NCBI GenBank assembly: GCA_005885165.1
Contig: VAXR01000012.1
Location: 1-18,496 of the forward strand
Reading direction: 5' to 3'
Length of the DNA: 18,496 bases
Source of the DNA: Actinomycetota bacterium
GTDB lineage: Bacteria; Actinomycetota; Thermoleophilia; Solirubrobacterales; Thermoleophilaceae
Made by a program: the position numbers and the translations under genes. Below the pieces are notes generated by a model. It was given only the letters and a program-made list of their open reading frames with translations. It made no database searches and was not told the origin of the DNA. This document shows positions 13,543 to 18,496 of the stretch, one piece after another (position 1 is the first letter of the stretch; each line of letters opens with the position of its first letter).

Positions 13543-15459
13543 ATGGCTAGAACGATCGGAATCGACCTGGGGACGACCAACTCGTGCATGGCGATTCTCG
13601 AGGGCGGCGATCCCGTCGTGATCGAGAACGCCGAGGGCGCCCGTACGACGCCCTCCGTCGTGGCGTTCACCCAGGGCGGCGAGCGCCTTGTCGGCACCGT
13701 GGCCAAGCGCCAGGCGGTGACCAACCCAGAGAACACGGTCTTCTCGATCAAGCGCTTCATGGGCCGCAAGCACGCGGAGGTGAAGGAGGAGGAGACGATC
13801 GTCCCGTTCAAGGTCGTGAGCGGCCCGAACGGCGACGCGCGCGTCGAGGCGGGCGGCAAGCAGTACTCCCCGCCGGAGATCAGCGCGATGATCCTCCAGA
13901 AGCTGAAGACCGACGCCGAGGCCTACCTCGGCGACACGGTCGACAGCGCGGTCATCACCGTCCCTGCGTACTTCAACGACGACCAGCGCCAGGCGACGAA
14001 GGACGCCGGCAAGGTCGCCGGGCTCGACGTAAAGCGCATCATCAACGAGCCCACCGCCGCGTCGCTGGCCTATGGCCTCGACAAGGAGTCGGATCAGACG
14101 ATCCTCGTCTTCGACCTCGGCGGCGGCACCTTCGACGTGTCGGTGCTCGAGATCGGCGACGGCGTGTTCGAGGTCAAGGCGACCTCGGGTGACAACCACC
14201 TGGGCGGCGACAACTTCGACAAGGCGATCGTCGACTGGCTCGTGAAGGAGTTCAAGGCGTCGCAGGGCATCGACCTGTCGCAGGACAAGATGGCCCTCCA
14301 GCGCCTGTACGAGGCCGCGGAGAAGGCGAAGGTCGAGCTCTCGACCACGCAGGAGACGCAGATCAACCTGCCGTTCGTCACGGCGGACGCCTCTGGGCCG
14401 AAGCACCTCGACCAGCGCCTGACGAGGTCGAAGCTCAACGAGCTGACGGCCGACCTACTCGACCGCACGGTCAATCCGACCAAGCAGGCGATGAAGGACG
14501 CGGGCGTGACCGGCAACGACATCGACCACGTCGTGCTCGTGGGCGGCATGACGCGCATGCCCGCGGTCCAGCAGAAGGTGAAGGAGCTCACCGGCAAGGA
14601 CCCCCACAAGGGCGTCAACCCGGACGAGGTCGTCGCCGTCGGCGCGGCGATCCAAGCGGGCGTCCTGGCCGGCGACGTCAAGGACGTGCTCCTGCTCGAC
14701 GTCACCCCGCTCACGCTCGGCATCGAGACCAAGGGCGGCGTGATGACCAAGCTCATCGAGCGCAACACGACGATCCCGACCCGGAAGTCGGAGGTCTTCT
14801 CGACCGCCGAGGACAACCAGCCGAGCGTCGAGGTCCACGTCCTCCAGGGCGAGCGCGAGATGGCCGCCCACAACAAGTCGCTCGGCAAGTTCCAGCTGAC
14901 CGGGATCCCGCCGGCCCCCCGTGGGATGCCGCAGATCGAGGTGACGTTCGACATCGACGCGAACGGCATCCTCAACGTCTCGGCGAAGGATCTCGGGACG
15001 GGCAAGGAGCAGAAGATCGAGATCAAGGCCGGCTCCGGTCTCTCCGAGGACGAGGTCGAGCGGATGGTCAAGGACGCCGAGGCGCACGCCGAGGAGGACC
15101 GCCGCCAGCGCGAGATCGTGGAGGCACGGAACAACGCCGAGAACGCCGCGTACCAGGCCGAGCGCCAGCTCGGCGAGCTGGGCGACGCCGTCGACCAGGA
15201 GTCGAAGGAGTCGATCGAGGCGGCGATCAAGGACATCCGCGACTCGCTCGGGTCCGAGGACGCGGCCGAGCTCCAGGCCAAGACGCAGGCGCTCCAGGAG
15301 GCCTTCCACAAGGTCTCGGAGCAGATGTACGCACAGGCCGCCCAGGCGCAGGCCGAGTCCGGCGCGGGCGCTAACGGAGCCGGTGACGGCGCCGCGCCCG
15401 AGGGCGAGGACGAGGTTGTCGACGCCGAGGTCGTGGACGGTGAGGGCAAGTCCTCGTGA
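13543..15459 (+). CDS. dnaK: Molecular chaperone DnaK (Hsp70)
   Basis: This is the ATP-driven chaperone that binds unfolded polypeptides, working with DnaJ and GrpE in the cytoplasm. The 638 aa include the phosphate-1 motif GIDLGTTNS near the N-terminus, LAYGLDKE before the phosphate-2 motif DLGGGTFDVSVLE (from residue 191), the adenosine-loop segment VLVGGMTRMPAVQ, and the interdomain linker DVLLLDVTPLTLGIET (about 381-396). A beta-sandwich and a helical lid follow. The tail is acidic and ends DAEVVDGEGKSS. ATG 13543 has AGGAG 5 nt upstream. It is the first gene of a tightly packed dnaK-grpE-dnaJ-hspR operon, and its GTGA junction with grpE implies coupled translation. Nothing in the sequence is aberrant. 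Confidence 0.98.
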   Translation: MARTIGIDLGTTNSCMAILEGGDPVVIENAEGARTTPSVVAFTQGGERLVGTVAKRQAVTNPENTVFSIKRFMGRKHAEVKEEETIVPFKVVSGPNGDARVEAGGKQYSPPEISAMILQKLKTDAEAYLGDTVDSAVITVPAYFNDDQRQATKDAGKVAGLDVKRIINEPTAASLAYGLDKESDQTILVFDLGGGTFDVSVLEIGDGVFEVKATSGDNHLGGDNFDKAIVDWLVKEFKASQGIDLSQDKMALQRLYEAAEKAKVELSTTQETQINLPFVTADASGPKHLDQRLTRSKLNELTADLLDRTVNPTKQAMKDAGVTGNDIDHVVLVGGMTRMPAVQQKVKELTGKDPHKGVNPDEVVAVGAAIQAGVLAGDVKDVLLLDVTPLTLGIETKGGVMTKLIERNTTIPTRKSEVFSTAEDNQPSVEVHVLQGEREMAAHNKSLGKFQLTGIPPAPRGMPQIEVTFDIDANGILNVSAKDLGTGKEQKIEIKAGSGLSEDEVERMVKDAEAHAEEDRRQREIVEARNNAENAAYQAERQLGELGDAVDQESKESIEAAIKDIRDSLGSEDAAELQAKTQALQEAFHKVSEQMYAQAAQAQAESGAGANGAGDGAAPEGEDEVVDAEVVDGEGKSS

Positions 15460-16088
15460 CCAAGCCGAAGCGCAAGGACCGGGCCGCCGACGGGCGGCCT
15501 GAGACCGCCGAGCAGGCGGAGGAGCGCGCGCGGACCGAGGAGGAGACGGCGGCGGCCGGCGAGGCCGCCGCCGACGCCGCCTCGAACGGGACCGAGCCTG
15601 CTGACCCCCCCGCGCCCGCCGAGGTCGAGGTCGAGGAGGAGACGGAGGAGGATCCGCTCGCGAAGCTCGCCGCGGAGCGCGACGAGTACCTCCAGCTCGC
15701 GCAGCGGGCGCAGGCGGACTTCGAGAACTACCGCAAGCGCGCCGCGAAGGACATGGCGGCCGCCGGTGCGCGCGCGAAGATCGGCCTGGTGCGCGACCTG
15801 CTCCCCGTGATCGACAACCTGGAGCGCGCGCTGGCGTCGGCCGACGGCGACTCCGCGCTGGCGCAGGGCGTGCGGCTCGTGCTGAGCGACCTGAACGGCG
15901 TGCTCGCGCGCGAGGGCGTCTCGACGCTCGAGCCCGAGGGCGAGCAGTTCGACCCGACGTTCCACGAGGCGCTGTCCACGCGATCCGAGGACGGCGCCGA
16001 GGCCGGTGTGGTCCTCGACGTGGTCGAGAAGGGCTACCGCCTGGGCGACACCGTGATCCGCCCGGCGCGCGTGGTGGTGAGCGCGTAA
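15456..16088 (+). CDS. grpE: Nucleotide exchange factor GrpE
   Basis: GrpE releases ADP from DnaK. The 210-aa protein starts with about 65 residues of disordered, Glu/Ala-rich sequence. A coiled-coil stretch follows (YLQLAQRAQADFENYRKRAAKDM, about 78-100), then the four-helix part (LVRDLLPVIDNLERAL) and the C-terminal beta domain that contacts DnaK (EQFDPTFHEAL, then VEKGYRLGDTVIRPARVVVS). The GTG start overlaps the dnaK stop by 4 bp and is the only start consistent with this coupling. The downstream dnaJ ATG shares a base with the TAA stop (TAATG). Confidence 0.95.
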   Translation: MTKPKRKDRAADGRPETAEQAEERARTEEETAAAGEAAADAASNGTEPADPPAPAEVEVEEETEEDPLAKLAAERDEYLQLAQRAQADFENYRKRAAKDMAAAGARAKIGLVRDLLPVIDNLERALASADGDSALAQGVRLVLSDLNGVLAREGVSTLEPEGEQFDPTFHEALSTRSEDGAEAGVVLDVVEKGYRLGDTVIRPARVVVSA

Positions 16089-17197
16089 TGCCCGCCGTCC
16101 AGGATCCCTACAAGGTCCTCGGCGTCGACAAGAAGGCCTCCGAGGACGAGATCAAGAAGGCCTACCGCAAGCTCGCGCGCAAGTACCACCCCGACCGCAA
16201 CCAGGGCGACCAAAGCGCCGAGGAGCGGTTCAAGGAGATCCAGCAGGCCTACTCGATCCTGTCCGACCCCGAGAAGCGCAAGCAGTACGACTCGGGTGGC
16301 GGGATCTTCGGCGGCTTCGACCCGGGCTCGTTCCGGACGGGCGCACCCGGATTCGGCGGCTTCGGCGGGATCGGGGACATCCTCTCCGACCTGTTCGGCT
16401 CCGGCGCGCCCGGCGCCGGGCGGCGCGCGGGCAACCGGCCCGAGCGCGGCCGCGACCTCGAGACCGAAGTCCACATCTCGTTCGACCAGGCGATGGAGGG
16501 CGCGCAGGTGCCGGTCACCGTGCCGGTCTCGGCGCCCTGCCCGACCTGCGGCGGCACGGGCGCGAAGCCCGGAACGTCGCCGACGGTCTGCTCGCGCTGC
16601 CAGGGCCGCGGCGTCGTCAGCGAGGGCCAGGGCCTCTTCTCGATCTCGCATCCCTGCCCCCAGTGCGGCGGGACCGGCACCGAGATCAAGGACCCGTGCC
16701 CGACTTGCAGCGGCAGCGGGCAGACGCGCCAGATCAAGCGCTACAAGGTCAACATCCCGGCCGGCGTTCGCGACGGCAGCCGGGTGCGGCTGGCCGGGAA
16801 GGGAGAAGCCGGGCGCCGCGGTGGGCCGCCGGGCGACCTCTACGCGATAACGCGCGTGGGCGAGTCGCCGATCTTCCGCCGCCGCGGCGACCACCTGGAA
16901 GTCGACGTCCCGATCACGATCGTCGAGGCGATCCGCGGCGCCACCGTCGAGGTTCCCACCCTCTCCGGCACCAAGCGGATCCGGGTTCCCGCGGGAACGC
17001 AGCACGGGACCGTCCAGCGCCTGCGCGGCGAGGGTCCGCCTCGCGTGAACGGAAAGGGCCGCGGGGACATCCACTACCGCTTCGTGATCGACGTGCCGCG
17101 GTCGCTCACCGGGCGCCAGAAGCAGGTCGTCGACGAGCTCGCCCAGGTGATGGACGGCAACCCGCGCGAGCGCCTGTTCACGGCGCGGGGGTCGTGA
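16088..17197 (+). CDS. dnaJ: Chaperone protein DnaJ (type I Hsp40)
   Basis: This is the co-chaperone that delivers substrates to DnaK and stimulates its ATPase. The 369-aa protein has an N-terminal J domain with HPD at residues 34-36, a Gly/Phe-rich region (about 69-118) and a zinc-binding domain. That domain has four CxxCxGxG repeats at Cys151, Cys168, Cys190 and Cys204. A C-terminal substrate-binding domain (VNIPAGVRDGSRVRLAGKGE, then HGTVQRLRGEG) completes a full type I DnaJ. The start ATG overlaps the grpE stop (TAATG), and the stop overlaps the hspR start (TGATG). Confidence 0.96.
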   Translation: MPAVQDPYKVLGVDKKASEDEIKKAYRKLARKYHPDRNQGDQSAEERFKEIQQAYSILSDPEKRKQYDSGGGIFGGFDPGSFRTGAPGFGGFGGIGDILSDLFGSGAPGAGRRAGNRPERGRDLETEVHISFDQAMEGAQVPVTVPVSAPCPTCGGTGAKPGTSPTVCSRCQGRGVVSEGQGLFSISHPCPQCGGTGTEIKDPCPTCSGSGQTRQIKRYKVNIPAGVRDGSRVRLAGKGEAGRRGGPPGDLYAITRVGESPIFRRRGDHLEVDVPITIVEAIRGATVEVPTLSGTKRIRVPAGTQHGTVQRLRGEGPPRVNGKGRGDIHYRFVIDVPRSLTGRQKQVVDELAQVMDGNPRERLFTARGS

Positions 17198-17586
17198 TGG
17201 CCGCCGCGCGCGGACAGAGGCGCGGACGCGACGGCTCGGGCACGCCCCGGCGCGCGCGCGGCGTGTACATGATCTCGGTCGCGGCGGAGATCGCCGGGAT
17301 GCACCCGCAGACGCTGCGGCTCTACGAGACCCGCGGGCTGATCACGCCGGAGCGCTCGAGCGGCAACACGAGGCTGTACTCGGAGACGGACCTCGAGCGG
17401 CTGAGCCGGATCCAGGAGCTGACCACCGAGCTCGGCATGAACCTGGCCGGCGTCGAGAAGGTGTTCGAGCTCGAGCAGGAGCTCGAGAGGATGCGCGCCA
17501 GGCTGCGAGAGCTGGCGAGGTCGAGCGCGTGCGCAGGTCGTTCAAGCGCGAGCTCGTGCCGTACGAGCCCCCCGGCCAGGCCCTGA
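17197..17586 (+). CDS. hspR: HspR-like MerR-family heat-shock repressor, C-terminus frameshifted
   Basis: HspR represses the dnaK operon and is usually its last gene in actinobacteria, as here. The literal product is 129 aa. A basic N-terminal extension (1-22) precedes the MerR winged helix-turn-helix: ISVAAEIAGMHPQTLRLYETRGLITP (26-51) and the wing SGNTRLYSETDLERL. A coiled-coil segment, LEQELERMRARLREL, follows. From residue about 107 the frame shifts to low-complexity Ser/Arg sequence. A single missing base near 17514-17516 would restore EVERVRRSFKRELVPYEPP and a natural tail ending at TAA 17655-17657 (about 153 aa). DNA binding should survive, but the tail would be lost if the lesion is real. 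The start ATG overlaps the dnaJ stop. Confidence 0.88.
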   Translation: MAAARGQRRGRDGSGTPRRARGVYMISVAAEIAGMHPQTLRLYETRGLITPERSSGNTRLYSETDLERLSRIQELTTELGMNLAGVEKVFELEQELERMRARLRELARSSACAGRSSASSCRTSPPARP

Positions 17587-17683
17587 TCCCGGCCCGCGAG
17601 GCGGCCGCGCCGGGCGTCCGGATCCCAATTGCCCGCGCACGTCACCGCCGCGCCTAACTTCACTTGGTGCCAAGCTCCAGGCG

Positions 17684-18496
17684 TTGAGAGGCGGGGTCGC
17701 CACTCGGGCGCTGTTCGCGACCGCGGCGCTGGTCGTGTTCCCGGCGGCCCCCGCGGGCGCGGCGAGCTTGCCGACCGGTCGCCCGGTCGCGCCAGCGGGG
17801 CGCGTCACGGCGCTACAGGCTTTTCCGACCGGGGTAGCGGCGGCGGCCGACGGTAAGACGGTGCTGGCGATCGGCGGCCCGGTGATCCAGGGCGGTGCGC
17901 CGGCCGGGCCGAGCGGCGGGGTCGGCTTGATGGTCGTCGATGCCGCGACCGGCCAGGTCCGCCAGACGCTGAACGTGGACGACGCGTTCCAGGGGGTCGT
18001 CTATGACCCAAGCGGCACGCACGCGTATGTGGCCGGCGGGGCGGGGGCGACCATTCACACGTTCTCGGTGGCATCCGACGGCACCCTCTCGCAGGGGTCT
18101 GACCTCTCCGCGACGGACTTCGTCTCCGGGCTGGCGATATCGATGGACGGGCGGACGCTGTGGGCGGCGGAGCCGACGGCGAACGCCGTCGAGCAGATGG
18201 ATCTCACGGGGAGGGCGGACCGCACCAGGATCACGGTTCCGTCCCCCGACCGGCTTGCGCTGAGCGCGGACGGCAAGACGCTGTACGCGAGCGACTGGCG
18301 TGGGTCCTGCCTGAGCGCGATCACGCTCAAGACGAATCGAACGAGGTGCATACACGTCGGCGCTCACCCGACCGGCGTCGCGACCTCGAGGGGCACGATT
18401 CTCGCGGCCGACTCGAACGACGCCACGCTCGCGCTGGCGACGCCGGGCAAGACGTCGGCGAAGCTGATGAGCCTGGCGCTCGTGGGACGGCGCTCC
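17684..18496 (+). CDS. Secreted beta-propeller (YncE-like) protein, N-terminal 271 codons (runs off the right edge)
   Basis: An open frame runs from TTG 17684 to the window end without a stop. It begins with a short basic stretch and a hydrophobic signal (ALFATAALVVFPAAPAGAAS), so export is likely. The rest is a series of blades with repeated motifs such as VVYDPSGTHAYVAGG, LAISMDGRTLWAAEP, LALSADGKTLYASDW and HPTGVATSRGTILAAD, the YVTN/YncE seven-blade pattern. Such propellers bind ligands or proteins. Some actinobacterial versions are fused to an alkaline-phosphatase-type phosphoesterase, which would lie outside the window. The TTG start has no clear ribosome site. It is chosen because the signal peptide begins there and other starts in that stretch are out of frame. 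It begins 26 bp after the restored hspR stop. Confidence 0.75.
   Translation, partial: MRGGVATRALFATAALVVFPAAPAGAASLPTGRPVAPAGRVTALQAFPTGVAAAADGKTVLAIGGPVIQGGAPAGPSGGVGLMVVDAATGQVRQTLNVDDAFQGVVYDPSGTHAYVAGGAGATIHTFSVASDGTLSQGSDLSATDFVSGLAISMDGRTLWAAEPTANAVEQMDLTGRADRTRITVPSPDRLALSADGKTLYASDWRGSCLSAITLKTNRTRCIHVGAHPTGVATSRGTILAADSNDATLALATPGKTSAKLMSLALVGRRS

Noticed and set aside
14094..15965. 623-codon open frame on the minus strand across dnaK and grpE
   Set aside because: It is antisense to two clear genes and its Ser/Arg/Thr-rich sequence has no domain character. Such shadows are expected in high-GC genes.
1..18496. CRISPR arrays, tRNA or rRNA genes, prophage or plasmid functions
   Set aside because: No regularly spaced repeats, cloverleaf-like sequences, ribosomal RNA segments, integrases or replication proteins were seen on either strand.

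Overview
The window is a high-GC bacterial chromosome segment with GTG and TTG starts, 4-bp gene overlaps and a dnaK-grpE-dnaJ-hspR operon. Together with a short-form inositol-phosphate synthase, this points to an actinobacterium. A deep lineage such as Thermoleophilia (Solirubrobacterales/Gaiellales) is my best guess from the style of the proteins, but it is an inference. I see no rRNA, tRNA, CRISPR array, IS element or prophage gene.

Layout. 1-349 (-) is the N-terminus of a secreted PKD-domain protein. 458-1834 (+) is a TrmA/RlmD-type RNA uracil methyltransferase interrupted by an in-frame TAG. 1838-2494 (-) holds a 58-aa Cys-rich small protein and a universal-stress-like protein. 2578-3420 (+) is a PAP2-type membrane protein. 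3421-3797 is a 377-bp convergent intergenic region with nested inverted repeats. 3798-10898 (-) is a run of six genes: a membrane glycosyltransferase-like protein, an AUR1-like PAP2 protein, a damaged CDP-alcohol phosphatidyltransferase, inositol-3-phosphate synthase, a fused GT4-PHP protein, and a divergent Fe-S uracil-DNA-glycosylase-like protein. An alpha/beta hydrolase (10954-11775, -) lies upstream of this run. Divergent from it are endonuclease III and an EamA transporter (11815-13397, +). The chaperone operon follows (13543-17586, +), and a secreted beta-propeller protein runs off the right edge.

How the genes fit together. Inositol-phosphate synthase, a PgsA-like phosphatidyltransferase, a PAP2/AUR1-type phosphatase or transferase and glycosyltransferase-like proteins form a plausible locus for inositol phospholipids and their glycosylated derivatives. 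The chaperone operon is a complete Hsp70 machine with its MerR-type regulator as the last gene.

The most notable points are the GT4-PHP fusion, the uracil-DNA-glycosylase homologue lacking both usual active-site motifs, the structured element at 3589-3735, and three coding lesions: a nonsense codon in the methyltransferase, a deletion with frameshift in the phosphatidyltransferase, and a 1-nt frameshift in hspR. The lesions could be real decay or sequence/assembly errors. The reads must decide.
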